The notes: generated from the sequence alone by a model not told the origin. A stretch of DNA of 64,000 nt from Rhodocollybia butyracea (GCA_015501585.1 JADNRY010000118.1:1-64000), one strand, 5' to 3'. Numbered from the stretch's first letter, positions 1 through 9,344 are shown. Numbers and translations: made by a program.

Positions 1-350
1 GGGTCACAAACCGAGCTCTAATCCGATGTTTTTGCATATAAGTAGTATTATTTATCAATGGTGTAGATATTATTACAATTTAAAACCTAAGTCTGTGTAC
101 CATGATAACTGGTCCTCAGCCAAATGAAGTGTTTTGAGTGCTAAATGATTCAGACGCCTCTCTTCCTGACAAATTTCTTCCGGTGCATGATTCGAGATTT
201 TCCTAGCTGATATCTCACCCAATATAACTAGACCTGTGGGGTCACCCTCACCACATTTGATCCTTGATAGCATCACATATGCAGCCGCTGTGGAGGGACA
301 ACTATCCAAATGAATGGCCGCAGCATCCAGAGACCGACTCTGTGAATTAT

Positions 351-856
351 CACTACAGCGCGTTCTATAAACCGCGCGCGAAAAAGTCATCGACATATAC
401 AACAACAATCTTTAAGCAAATATTAATCAACTTCCACTGAAAAAGTATCTATTTATCACACAGGGAAGTAAATGACATTTAAGCTTATTATTTCAAGAAA
501 TTTGTCTCCTATATCGGGCGCAAAAGGCCTTGAAATCTAATTTCTTTGTCGCGCGCGCCACTCATATTGTTTTTCGCGCGCAAAATAAAATGCCACCGCC
601 TCCCGCTTGTGTTTTTCGCGCGAAAAACAATATGAATGGCGTGTGACAAAGAAATTGATTTTCAAAGCCTTTTATGCCCGATATAGGAGAAGAATTTCAC
701 ACGCAATTGTTCAGAATAATAATTGTAAATGTCATTTACTTTACTGGAAGATAAATCTATACTTTTTCTTAGGACATTTATCAATTTTTGCTCAAAATTT
801 GTCGGTGTATATGTCGCTGACTTTTTCGCGTGCCATTTATAGAACGCGCCGTAGTG
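351..856. mobile_element. Palindromic CACTA-like MITE
   Basis: This is a non-autonomous element made almost wholly of two long inverted arms around a centre near 600. The left end reads CACTACAGCGCGTTCTATAA; the reverse complement of the right end reads CACTACGGCGCGTTCTATAA. The inverted match continues inward through GCGCGAAAAAGTCA and the ATTTCTTTGTC block near the centre. It is flanked by the 3-bp direct repeat TAT (348-350 and 857-859). CACTA-type ends and a 3-bp target duplication are the hallmarks of CACTA/EnSpm elements. Open frames inside are by-products of the palindrome, and no transposase is encoded. Confidence 0.82.
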
Positions 857-1236
857 TATGGGCTGTAAATGCAAATCCGGGAACTAAGGGTAACTGCTGT
901 CTTGTTGCAGTGTAGATCTTTTTGCCACTGAGTTTTGTGAATTTTATGGTTGTTTTAGACAATGGAATCAGAACTCGGTGTGGATGATCTTTTTGTTGAA
1001 AATAACACAGTTCTTAATTGACCAGTAGTTTTTCAATGCGACAAGATTTTTCCGGACTGTAAAATTATGTGGTTGGGAGCTGCAGTCAGTGTTTGGTCAA
1101 ATAGACATTATCCAACATGCTTTTAATAATTATCGACTTGTTATAACAAGTCCAGAGATTTTACAATTATTTATTGTTAGTAGCAATTGATATGAATGAC
1201 AGCCTACAGGTGTTCTATAATTGAATGCCGATCAAA
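857..1236. other. No gene seen
   Basis: AT-rich sequence between the MITE and the Penelope-like element. I see no convincing coding frame, RNA or repeat here. The first 350 bases of the window likewise show only a weak minus-strand frame that runs into the MITE. Confidence 0.5.
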
Positions 1237-1239
1237 GAT

Positions 1240-1325
1240 TCTCATGTGTGTATAGCAGAGTGGTTCTGCTGTTGCCGCGGTGTTATTCTGGCGTTGATCG
1301 GGAAGTTGCTGGTTCAATCCTGGCT
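1240..1325 (+). other. tRNA-like block of the pseudo-LTR
   Basis: On the plus strand, opposite to the RT, there is a D-arm-like hairpin (AGCA, loop GAGTGGTTC, TGCT) that fits a box A. About 50 nt on is a T-arm-like hairpin (GCTGG, loop TTCAATC, CTGGC) that fits a box B. No good acceptor stem pairs and the anticodon arm is not canonical, so this is not called a tRNA gene. The same block recurs at 6716-6803. Confidence 0.4.
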
Positions 1326-1470
1326 GGTAATGTTTTATTATTTTTCCGTTTTATTAAAAGCTTGGTGGGCTTGGGTTAGCGTTTGGCGCCGCCATAGGCG
1401 GCTCGCGCGAAGCGCAATGTTAGGGTTAGGGGTGGAAAGGCCTGGTTCGTTAGTTTGTTGGTAAGAGCAA

Positions 1471-1544
1471 AAACAGCCAACAGGGTGTAAGATACTTTCT
1501 TACACCAGATCCTGTTTCGCTTTTATAGCTCATCAGGGCTGTTT
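1471..1544 (-). ncRNA. Hammerhead ribozyme, downstream copy
   Basis: Read on the minus strand, all core elements are present in order. Stem I strand AAACAGCC is followed by CUGAUGA, a 3-bp stem II (GCU/AGC, short A-rich loop) and GAAA. A long stem III follows (CAG/CUG, an internal bulge, then GGUGUAAGA/UCUUACACC), then UU, then the closing stem I strand GGCUGUUU. Both ends lie in stem I, so it is a type I hammerhead. The predicted cleavage triplet is GUU, with the cut between plus positions 1479 and 1478. Hammerheads in the terminal repeats of Penelope-like elements are established; activity here is inferred. Confidence 0.85.
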
Positions 1545-1964
1545 CACATCGTCACAGACTTACACTGCTCGTCGATAGTACTTCTGGTACTTGACGAACT
1601 TTGCCTGTATCTTGGAACACATGTTCGAGCGTTGTTAGTGCCATTGGACAGTCCCACGCTGCCAGGGGATAACAATACTCCTTATACATTAGACGCTTAG
1701 TGAGCGTCGTCCGATGTACGGTCGCATCGGCTAACTCGTAATCCTAAATAGTAAGACCGAAGCCCGAGAAGACGGACTTAGCATCAAAGCCACTTGACAT
1801 CTCGTGGGGTTAGCACAAAACGCCGAGATCCGCCGGGGACAGCTGTCGATCAAAATCTTACGTTACCTTAAGCGCGCTACCTGTTTAGCGCCCCAGGCGT
1901 CTACGAATCACTAGCCGACAGGCCGAGAGAAGAGACGCCCAAACTACGGGCCTAACTTACCGGT

Positions 1965-2135
1965 TAGGGTTCGGCATGTAGTGCCGGTTAGGGTTAGGTT
2001 AGGGTTACCGGGCCGTAAGGCCCAGTTAGGGTTAGGGGTTAGGGCTTAGGCTATATGAATTGACATATTAGCATGTGTTTGTCATTTATTAGATGACAGT
2101 ACGTACGTTTAGGGGTTAGGGGTTAGAGTTAGGGT
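1965..2135 (+). repeat. Interstitial TTAGGG telomere-like repeats
   Basis: Several short runs of TTAGGG and variants (TTAGGTTAGGG, TTAGGGGTTAGGG) at about 1965-2045 and 2108-2135. They are too short and irregular to be a chromosome end, and they sit inside the pseudo-LTR of the Penelope-like element. Comparable runs lie at 1420-1435, 6020-6060, 6640-6715 and 6885-6955. Confidence 0.75.
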
Positions 2136-2529
2136 TCAACTTCCCTAAATAGACCTCGGTTAATACCGTCTGCGGGAGACGCAGTTATCGTAGTACTTAC
2201 AAGATAGTGTGTTCAAAAGAACTTTCAATAAGTAATTAGTTTAAGATCCGGCGTACACGTCGCTGGTTTTGGTTACAAGCTACTTCCTACAAGGACAGGG
2301 AGGGTTTTAACCTCGCGCGATGCACACCCCCCTGTCACAACATTGAACTATTCGTCAGGTTTTACGCTGGTTTACTAAGTCCGCCGTCATTACGACCGTC
2401 CGGCGAAACGCCTACTAGGAAGAGGGGGGCATACAATCGTGATCAATTAATGAACACGTCCGTAGGGTGCGGTCTTTCGGCGGCGTTTCACGTTCACCTC
2501 CGTACGATCGCAGTCAGATCTAATTTAAA

Positions 2530-3450
2530 TCACACAGTGTGATAGACGAAGTCAAGGTCTCCAGGTACGGCGCCACCAACATTGCGGGAAGGACCAGCAT
2601 CATGGTCCGACATATCCGCATCCATGTCAATAGATGGTGCCTGGGAGATTTCTTTCACAGCATCTTCGTCCAGGGTTTGTATTACAATTTTCTTCCAAGA
2701 ACTAGCAAGGTCAAACAGGTTAGTTGTACGTTTCCGAGAGACTAACCAACGAGCTTTGGTAAAATTGGTTTTGCGTATATCCGGCACAGTTACATCCTTC
2801 AAAGCAGTGCCTAGGTCGTCCCTCTCCACAATTAAAGTTTCGAAGTCGCCCGAGTGATCAACTAAGTCTGATGCTGCATGTTTATACGCCGGAAAAAGGC
2901 CCGTATAAGAGCCAGTTTCCGCATGTGTCCACCACGAATTCCAATAATCCGTAATACATTTCCCAAGTTCTTTCGCATTGAAATAATCCCATGCAGTGTT
3001 AAACTCGGACTTAAGAACAAGAACGGTATCTTCCGTGTCCTGTTTGTCTTTGGTTGAGAGTCGTTTCTCCCACCGTTCTTTTTTGTATTTATTCAGCCAA
3101 GAATAAACTGCTTGGGTAGGATAACCATGCTTTACATACAAGGCTGCCAGGCCTGATATGGCGTCTAAGTAGTGTGACTGGGTGCTACTAAGTGTGGCTA
3201 AACGGGACATTTCTCCTATGAAAGTTCCACGTCGAACATCGAGTGGATGAGCACTGCCCCAAGGTATTCTTTCTTGATGGGATTTCGCTTTCCGAAACGG
3301 AAGATGTTGAATTGCACCATTGTCGTCGATATATATGGTCATATCCAAGAACGTACCGTAATTATTACGACATTCCCATTCTATTACACAGCCATCGAAT
3401 TGTATTGTCTTACTACAAATATCTAGTGCCTCGGCTGCAGATTGAGGCAT
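2530..3450 (-). CDS. Penelope-like RT, thumb and C-terminal part
   Basis: This frame continues the reverse transcriptase after a +1 frame change. It carries FLDMTIYIDDNG, then a PFRK...HQERIPWGSAHPLDVRRGTFIGEM stretch that fits the thumb region of Penelope-like RTs. A charged tail of about 200 residues follows, without GIY-YIG endonuclease residues, so the element appears endonuclease-deficient. The annotated ATG lies inside the frame overlap and is unlikely to be a true start; the protein probably begins with the upstream RT frame. The overlap with that frame is 38 nt (3413-3450). Either the copy is mutated or a recoding event joins them. Confidence 0.7.
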   Translation of the reverse strand: MPQSAAEALDICSKTIQFDGCVIEWECRNNYGTFLDMTIYIDDNGAIQHLPFRKAKSHQERIPWGSAHPLDVRRGTFIGEMSRLATLSSTQSHYLDAISGLAALYVKHGYPTQAVYSWLNKYKKERWEKRLSTKDKQDTEDTVLVLKSEFNTAWDYFNAKELGKCITDYWNSWWTHAETGSYTGLFPAYKHAASDLVDHSGDFETLIVERDDLGTALKDVTVPDIRKTNFTKARWLVSRKRTTNLFDLASSWKKIVIQTLDEDAVKEISQAPSIDMDADMSDHDAGPSRNVGGAVPGDLDFVYHTV

Positions 3451-4726
3451 AAACTAGGGCAAGACAATCGTCGATGTATCTACCGTAGTATAAAAATTCC
3501 GGTAGATCCATTACTCCTGCTTGGTGCTCGAACCAAAATCCGAACAAGTTAGCCAAGTCCGGACTACAGGCTACGCCCATAGCGAGTCCCTTCTTTTGAC
3601 GGAAGTAATGGAAGTCTTTGTATTTAGTTACAAATAACTGTGTGACGAGATCTCTACAGCTTACGTCAAGGCATTTCATGAACAAAAGTAGTTTACTTTG
3701 GTCAGCTGTATCTAATGGCACACCATTCTGATCATTCTCGATGTTGTAAAAATGGCAAAACATTTCTATGACTACTTCGAAACATCGATCTAATGGAATG
3801 TTCGGATAATATGCTACGACATCTCCGGTAACTATGTACAGTTGTCGCATCGGATCTCGTTTGATCTTACTTAATTTAATCGCCAAGTCCTTGGACCCAT
3901 GGATAATGGTAGGCGCCGATAATATAATCGGTTTAAGTTTCTTACTAATGTATTTGGCAGCGGGATTCTGTATAGCACTATGACAGGGTATTATTGGTCG
4001 ACCTTTCACTGGTTCCTTATGTATCTTTGGGATACAATAGAAGGTCGGTATTTCGTGCTTATCGGAGTCTTTAGGGGTAATTCTATGTCGGAAAAACTTA
4101 TCAAGTTGATCAAATACCTCCGGTTCTGCCTCCGCCGTATAGCCGGTTAGGGCTTCCATGGCGTCACATTGTTTTCTAAGTATTGCATTGCACTGGTCGA
4201 GCGTTAATCTCTCATACTGTTCAGTGTCAGTAAGTAGTGCCAATGCGCGTTCTTCGATCCACTCGCGCTTAGAGACCGCTATTCCTAGATTTTTATCGGT
4301 ATTAGTAATAACATAATTGTTATTAACGATAAAATCTCGAATACGTTTAGCATCGGGAGCAAGCGCCTTAAAAGACGTCCCTGGCTTTTCATTGGCTATA
4401 ACACGCATCATTTTTAATGCGTAGAGTCTGCCTACTATGATTCCGTCTTCGATATATGACGGTAACTTAGGAGGATTCCCTTTTCGAGTATGGGGAATCT
4501 CGTAGTCTGGATCGTAAGATTCGCGGCCATCAAGGCCGTCCTTAAGTGTAAAGAAGACACGCCATCTTATGCGTTCTTCGAAATCATCCCACGCTGTCTT
4601 AATGAGATTTGCATTGTGCGCAGAATGAAATTGATATTTCTGTCCTACACTAAGTCCGTATGATACATACGTCGGCAAAACTACACCGGGGGATACATGT
4701 ACATCGCTACGATAGGAACTTGCCAT
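3413..4726 (-). CDS. Penelope-like reverse transcriptase
   Basis: A 437-residue frame that copies RNA into DNA for element spread. Visible motifs in order: an N-terminal SPGVVLP block; the DKNLGIAVSKREW motif; KIHKEPVKGRPII; GDVVAYYPNIP carrying the first catalytic Asp; QKKGLAMGVACSPDLANLF; and GRYIDDCLAL, the YxDD box. These are the signatures of Penelope-like RTs rather than LINE or LTR RTs. The frame stops just after YIDD, and the thumb continues in another frame at 3450-2530. The start ATG shares one base with the stop of the upstream frame (TAATG), an arrangement suitable for termination-reinitiation. This RT frame also reads open upstream for some 70 nt, so a non-ATG or fused start is possible. 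Confidence 0.85.
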   Translation of the reverse strand: MASSYRSDVHVSPGVVLPTYVSYGLSVGQKYQFHSAHNANLIKTAWDDFEERIRWRVFFTLKDGLDGRESYDPDYEIPHTRKGNPPKLPSYIEDGIIVGRLYALKMMRVIANEKPGTSFKALAPDAKRIRDFIVNNNYVITNTDKNLGIAVSKREWIEERALALLTDTEQYERLTLDQCNAILRKQCDAMEALTGYTAEAEPEVFDQLDKFFRHRITPKDSDKHEIPTFYCIPKIHKEPVKGRPIIPCHSAIQNPAAKYISKKLKPIILSAPTIIHGSKDLAIKLSKIKRDPMRQLYIVTGDVVAYYPNIPLDRCFEVVIEMFCHFYNIENDQNGVPLDTADQSKLLLFMKCLDVSCRDLVTQLFVTKYKDFHYFRQKKGLAMGVACSPDLANLFGFWFEHQAGVMDLPEFLYYGRYIDDCLALVYASICSRGTRYL

Positions 4727-5055
4727 TAATACATTAATGGGAACTTGTAGAATGATGTTACGTACCGCTTGGGGTAGGGCATCGCTAATAATTCGTCAGG
4801 ATAGGATAATGGTTTCGACCAATCGAAACTTACCAAAGGTAGAGGGCAGTCATCATCTACTGCTTTCCCTTTGCCTTTCCCTTGGCTGACGAGGACGCCT
4901 TCGGAGGCCTCGGAGCTCTGCTGCCCGAAGAAGTCGCTCCACCCTGAGTGGCGCGCTTCATACGAGTGGGCGCTGGCAGAGCCGGAGTTTCCCGTTGGGT
5001 GTCTGTACGACCTGAACCCTGGGATTGCCTCCTTTCGAAGTGCCTGGTTTCCCAC
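4726..5055 (-). CDS. Penelope-like element ORF1, C-terminal frame
   Basis: A 109-residue frame whose last part (FDWSKPLSYPDELL...) leads directly to the RT, its stop overlapping the RT start by one base. It overlaps the 5477-4857 frame by about 200 nt in another register. The low-complexity GKGKGKA stretch in both frames near 4860-4880 suggests that the two were one ORF1 separated by a frameshift in this copy. No known domain recognised. Confidence 0.45.
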   Translation of the reverse strand: MGNQALRKEAIPGFRSYRHPTGNSGSASAHSYEARHSGWSDFFGQQSSEASEGVLVSQGKGKGKAVDDDCPLPLVSFDWSKPLSYPDELLAMPYPKRYVTSFYKFPLMY

Positions 5056-5477
5056 CCTTCTTCCCGCCCGAAGTTTTCGGAGTGGAACCTATGCGGGGGG
5101 TGAGAATAAAGTTGATCGGACGAAACATCCGACTTACCTTTGCCCTTCTTGAGGGTCTTGAGCGCTTCCTTCATCTTGGCGTTGACCGCCTTGTCCACCA
5201 GGGACTGAGTTGACGGCCCTGGCTGAGTCATGTCAGCCATTTCCACGTCCACGGACGCCTTAAGATGGATTTTCTCCTTCTTCTTGAAGTCCTCCTTGGC
5301 GGCGGCAGATTCGACTATCTGAATGACGCGGGAGGCGTAGAGTACTACGTTACGGAGAAGCTCGTCGTGTTGAGGAGCAAGTTCGGTGGGGGTTTCCCAC
5401 CCAGCGAGCGCGAGCCACTTATGGTTCTGCGCATCAGTCTTCTCTTCAAAGATAGGGCGTTGCATTCGCTCCTGCAA
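4857..5477 (-). CDS. Penelope-like element gag-like ORF1
   Basis: A 206-residue frame rich in charged residues. A mid-region helix-forming stretch (KEDFKKKEKIHLKA, KMKEALKTLKKGKGK) is followed by a basic Arg/Ser/Pro/Gly-rich tail that could bind nucleic acid. It lies just upstream of the RT on the same strand, within the two pseudo-LTRs, which makes an ORF1/gag-like role plausible. No zinc knuckle is seen. Function is inferred from position and composition only. Confidence 0.5.
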   Translation of the reverse strand: MQERMQRPIFEEKTDAQNHKWLALAGWETPTELAPQHDELLRNVVLYASRVIQIVESAAAKEDFKKKEKIHLKASVDVEMADMTQPGPSTQSLVDKAVNAKMKEALKTLKKGKGKSDVSSDQLYSHPPHRFHSENFGREEGWETRHFERRQSQGSGRTDTQRETPALPAPTRMKRATQGGATSSGSRAPRPPKASSSAKGKAKGKQ

Positions 5478-5510
5478 TCCTTATATGTTTTAAAGAGAAT
5501 GGGCCGGAAG

Positions 5511-5882
5511 TCAGTTAAACAACTTCTCCGGCGATAACTTCTCCCCCAATTCCTTAATTTCATCCCGCAGCGCAATGATCCAGCGAGCGAGCATGTCCTT
5601 TCGGAACTTCTCAGTGATCTCGTTAGCCGATTTAACGTGGGCTGCACCTGCTTCAGACGCCTTGAATGTACCAGACATCTGCAAGTCAGAAATGTGACGA
5701 GGAAAAGAGGGCGGAAAAGTCCCGAGTTCTTGATGGCGTTCGTACCCGCTCAAGGTACGGCGCGCACTGCAAAGCCTATTTGCAGTAGAACGAATACCCA
5801 CAAGGGGTTGGGTCATTCCCTCCCGATAAATATCGGGAATACAAGAGAGCACCTCTTCAAACTTGCTGGCGCTTGCCAGCAT
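5511..5882 (-). CDS. Penelope-like element 5' frame, unknown
   Basis: A 123-residue frame beginning MLASASKFEEVL and ending in a helical, acidic/basic stretch (EKFRKDMLARWIIALRDEIKELGEKL). It lies between the upstream pseudo-LTR and the gag-like frame, only 33 nt before the latter, and is probably the N-terminal part of the same ORF1. I do not recognise a domain. Confidence 0.4.
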   Translation of the reverse strand: MLASASKFEEVLSCIPDIYREGMTQPLVGIRSTANRLCSARRTLSGYERHQELGTFPPSFPRHISDLQMSGTFKASEAGAAHVKSANEITEKFRKDMLARWIIALRDEIKELGEKLSPEKLFN

Positions 5883-6114
5883 GTAGAAGGCACCAGAGTC
5901 GCGAGACTTAGATGCAGTGGGCTCCTCGGAGCTTGCGCTACCAATGGCAGACGCAACGGATGCAACTACGGGAGACAGGGCACGAAAAAGCGTTAGCCAT
6001 CACGAAAGGAGGTAATGTGGGGCTTAGGGGTAACTGGTTGTCGTTGTAAAAGGTTAGGGGTGGTCCTGACAAAAACGACGAGTGAGCGAAGCGAACGAGG
6101 CGTTTTTGGAAGGG

Positions 6115-6960
6115 CCAAGTTCGTTAGTTTGTTGGGTAAGAGCGAAAACAGCCAACAGGGTGTAAGATACTTTCTTACACCAAATCCTGTTTCGCTTTTA
6201 TAGCTCATCAGGGCTGTTTCACATCGTCACAGACTTACACTGCTCGTCGATAGTACTTCTGGTACTTGACGAACTTTGCCTGTATCTTGGAACACATGTT
6301 CGAGCGTTGTTAGTGCCATTGGTCAGTTCCACGCTGCCAGGGGATAACAATACTCCTTATACATTAGACGCTTAGTGAGCGTCGTCCGATGTACGGTCGC
6401 ATCGGCTAACTCGTAATCCTAAATAGTAAGACCGAAGCCCGAGAAGACGGACTTAGCATCAAAGCCACTTGACATCTCGTGGGGTTAGCACAAAACGCCG
6501 AGATCCGCCGGGGACAGCTGTCGATCAAAATCTTACGTTACCTTAAGCGCGCTACCTGTTTAGCGCCCCGGGCGTCTACGGGTCACTAGCCGACAGGCCG
6601 AGAGAAGAGACGCCCAAACTACGGGCCTAACTTACCGGTTAGGGTTCGGCATGTAGTGCCGGTTAGGGTTAGGTTGGATTACCGGGCCGTAAGGCCCAGT
6701 TAGGGTTCAACTTCCCATGTGCGTATAGCAGAGTGGTTCTGCTGCTGCCGCGGTGTTATTCTGGCATTGATCGGGAAGTTGCTGGTTCAATCCTGGCTGG
6801 TAATGTTTTATTATTTTTCTGTTTTATTAAAAGCTTGGTGGGCTTGGGTTAGCGTTTGGCGCCGCCATAGGCGGCTCGCGCGATGTTAGGGCTAGGGGTT
6901 AGGGGTTAGGGTTAGGCTCGCGCAAAGCGCAAAATTTAGCGGTTAGGGGTTAGGTATATT
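6115..6960 (-). repeat. Pseudo-LTR, upstream copy
   Basis: Second copy of the Penelope-like repeat, upstream of the ORFs on the coding strand. Positions 6119-6680 match 1445-2010, and 6716-6920 matches 1237-1440 with the two blocks in swapped order. The tRNA-like hairpins recur at 6716-6803. TTAGGG-like runs occur at about 6640-6715 and 6885-6955. Confidence 0.72.
6146..6219 (-). ncRNA. Hammerhead ribozyme, upstream copy
   Basis: Same minus-strand structure as at 1471-1544: stem I AAACAGCC/GGCUGUUU, CUGAUGA, short stem II, GAAA, long stem III and UU before the cleavage site. The only change seen is in the stem III bulge. The predicted cut lies between plus positions 6154 and 6153. Together with the downstream ribozyme it would release a unit of 4,675 nt holding all the ORFs. 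Confidence 0.85.
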
Positions 6961-8580
6961 CTGCTAGCGTAAACAAGGCAGGCCCGAAGTTTACGCACCT
7001 GCGGGATTACAATAGAATTATTATTATGCCGTCTTGTTATAACAATAAATAATCATACAATGTAGTTATTTCCCCAACTCTGACCGAAGGGAAGAGAGGG
7101 TCTTGTGAACCTGGTTTCTTATCTGATTTTTCTGGTGCCTGCAAATGATGAAACTCTTTCACACGCTGATTGCGTGACGAGATTTGGGATAACATTTGTC
7201 ATGAGTACTAGCTTTCTTTAAGTACCTTTTAACAACCATCATCATATCTACTTCGCAGCTAAGCGCGTGAGCCTGTGATCTGCTGACTGGTCGCATTGAA
7301 TTCCACTTGATTGTGCAGCAGGTGCGCACGCCTGGAATCTTGAACCAGTCTGTGTCATTGAACCTTTGCACAACGAGGTTACTTCCTCTGTTGTTCCTTC
7401 GCCAATGAGGGTACACAACCCACTCCACTGGTCAGGCCATCCAGTGAGTAAACCGCCAAGACAAGTAGACAGGCCAGCACCACATTTGACCAGGCAGCAT
7501 GGCCCGATGAATTCCAAGTGTTGGTTCTGTGCTGTGTAAACTTCAAAAGACATGCAGCACCCAGCAGTGTTGCAATATCATCTTTTTTCCTTCCCAGAGG
7601 CCACTACACAATCTCTGAATTGAAAAGTAACAATCAACACTTGCAAAACATAATAATAATAACCTTGATCAAATAAAACAGAACGCGGGTTCATTTTCAA
7701 TTTACGTTATGATCCAATGAGATATAATAAGCTTCAAAGCATTCTGAAAGTCTCCAGAGCCTGTGTTCTGTACAAGTTGCTTCTGCAAGTTGAAGGCAAT
7801 GATAATTTGGTCACAATTCACTTTCTTCCAAGACAGTTGCACAAAAAACAAGCTACACAGTTCAACGGTGTAAGACCAACTTGTGCACATCTTCCTCAAC
7901 TGTTACATAGCATTTCAAAGTGCAAAATAAACCAGTTAGTGAACAAACAGTGAACTTTGAGTTGAGTTGGATTAGGCGCCAATACATTATCAAGCGGATA
8001 TTCTCCACTATCGGTGCTGGGCATCCCATTCTACTCAGAGTTGGGACATGCCGTGCAACGCGCAGCATTACCGATATAATAACAAGTAGATAATTATTAT
8101 ATCTGTGTCCTGAGCTCCTATTTAAATAGAGGGGTGCTCCGAGGGCTTGTAAGCTGATATTCATCCCCAGAGAGAATCAGGTTCAATGAGGCAAATGCTT
8201 CATCTGCTGAACCTCGTGCAAGGTTATAGCCCTTTTCAAAATTGTGAGGAAAATGACAAAATTTTTTCATGGGCCCTTATTACTACTTGCTGAAGTTTGT
8301 TCTGAGCTTTCGCCTTTCACTGAGTTCAATTCTTGCTCAATCTTTCTCAAAGTTAGCAAGTATCTTTTTTACATATATACAAGTAATACATGAATTTTTG
8401 ACAACTTTTGGAGAACCCATCTTTCACATATGTGTTTGAAGGGGCATCGTTTGTCCCAAAGCTTCCTCCAAACGAGTCAAAATATGCAGAGAATACATGC
8501 ACTGTACACCAGGTAGCTATCCCAATTGTCCCATGTTTGATGTCGTGGACCATTGTACATGAAAGCGTGAAGAGCTGATT
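6961..8580. other. No confident gene; flank of Helitron
   Basis: Several minus-strand frames of 60-100 codons occur (for example 7159-7553 and 8353-8553), but none shows a recognisable domain. The downstream end of the Helitron should lie in or near this stretch. I cannot identify its CTRR terminus or hairpin with confidence. Confidence 0.4.
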
Positions 8581-9344
8581 TCAGTTAACTGCGAATTGGT
8601 GCTGACAGCAGCTGTTGAGAGTTATCACAACTTGCAGTTCTGAATGGCATAGATGCGGTGTCGTTGGCAGGCCCAGAGCAAAGAAAATGATGGAAAAAAA
8701 GGCTAAAGATGAACTAGGAGCTTGGGAGATACTGTAAACACGTAAAAAAAGTCCTCTTGTGGTTTGTCTGTGCAAGGTTGGTAGGCTCGAAGAGATTGTT
8801 GTGGTACAAAAGAAGGCAAAACATGTGGGAAATAAATAGGCACCCACAAAAAAAAACTTTGTGTTTTCTGCAGAATTATGAAAAAGTGCAATAAGATTTT
8901 GAGAAAGTTTTTCAAAATCCTTGCAGCCCAGAAAGAAGAACTCATCAATGATAAGAGTGCGTGTGGGTTCAAAGTGGGTAGTGAGTGATTTAAGAGCATT
9001 GGAATTGTTCTTTGTGAGAGCATTCCTCTTCACACGTAGGAAGCTTCAGAATGAATAGTAGAACCATGGATGTTACTTGCTGCAACACCAGTTGGAGCAG
9101 TGAATGTAAGTTCCATAGAGCAACCAATTTCCATATAAAATGCACATAGCGCATCATACAGGTGTGACTTGCCACTTTCGCCTGGTCCCCCCACAATGAA
9201 ATGAAAGGGCTCCTGTTGCGGATTTTGGAGCCTTTGCATACGGTCATTGACTAAAAGTAGAAAAGCAAGTTTTTGGCGTTGATTGAGAGTGAATGATTCA
9301 GCAATTGCCAAGGCAATCTGTTTCCAGTTGTCAATTTGGTCCAA
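8581..9344 (-). pseudogene. Helitron PIF1-like helicase remnant
   Basis: Two overlapping frames (9344-9030 and 9033-8581) encode the start of an SF1B PIF1-type helicase, the ATPase that would unwind DNA in Helitron transposition. The Walker A box GGPGESGKS lies at about 9165-9191, followed by TAPTGVAASNIHGSTIHS (motif Ia region). The second frame has TLIIDEFFFLG, a Walker B box. The frame shifts between the two, and after Walker B the expected GDFxQLPP-type motif is not readable and the rest of the helicase is missing or scrambled. Non-functional. Confidence 0.8.

Larger units (their letters stand above)
1237..2135 (-). repeat. Pseudo-LTR, downstream copy
   Basis: Direct repeat downstream of the RT on the coding (minus) strand. 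Positions 1445-2010 match 6119-6680 almost base for base, and 1237-1440 matches 6716-6900. It contains the hammerhead ribozyme, the tRNA-like block and TTAGGG stretches around 1420-1435, 1965-2040 and 2108-2135. A short hairpin (GGGCC/GGCCC) lies near 2010-2020 within the TTAGGG run and is also present in the other copy. Confidence 0.75.
1237..6960 (-). mobile_element. Penelope-like retroelement, Coprina/Athena type
   Basis: A minus-strand retroelement. Gag-like frames (5882-4726) precede a reverse transcriptase (4726-2530), and near-identical direct repeats lie on both sides (about 1445-2010 and 6119-6690, plus a second block at 1237-1440 and 6716-6920). The RT motifs are those of Penelope-like elements. 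No GIY-YIG endonuclease is visible after the RT, as in the endonuclease-deficient Athena/Coprina elements known from telomeres. Each repeat contains a hammerhead ribozyme in the sense orientation and short TTAGGG runs. The repeat blocks are in the order X-Y at the low-coordinate side and Y-X at the other, suggesting a remnant of a tandem array. Family assignment is by motif and architecture only. Confidence 0.8.

Noticed and set aside
607..915. 102-codon plus-strand frame
   Set aside because: It lies in the arm of a palindromic MITE and mirrors a frame in the other arm; composition is explained by the repeat.
1240..1325. True tRNA gene
   Set aside because: Acceptor strands do not pair and the anticodon arm is not canonical; kept only as a tRNA-like block.
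1965..2135. Chromosome end
   Set aside because: TTAGGG runs are short, irregular, internal to the Penelope-like repeat, and sequence continues on both sides.
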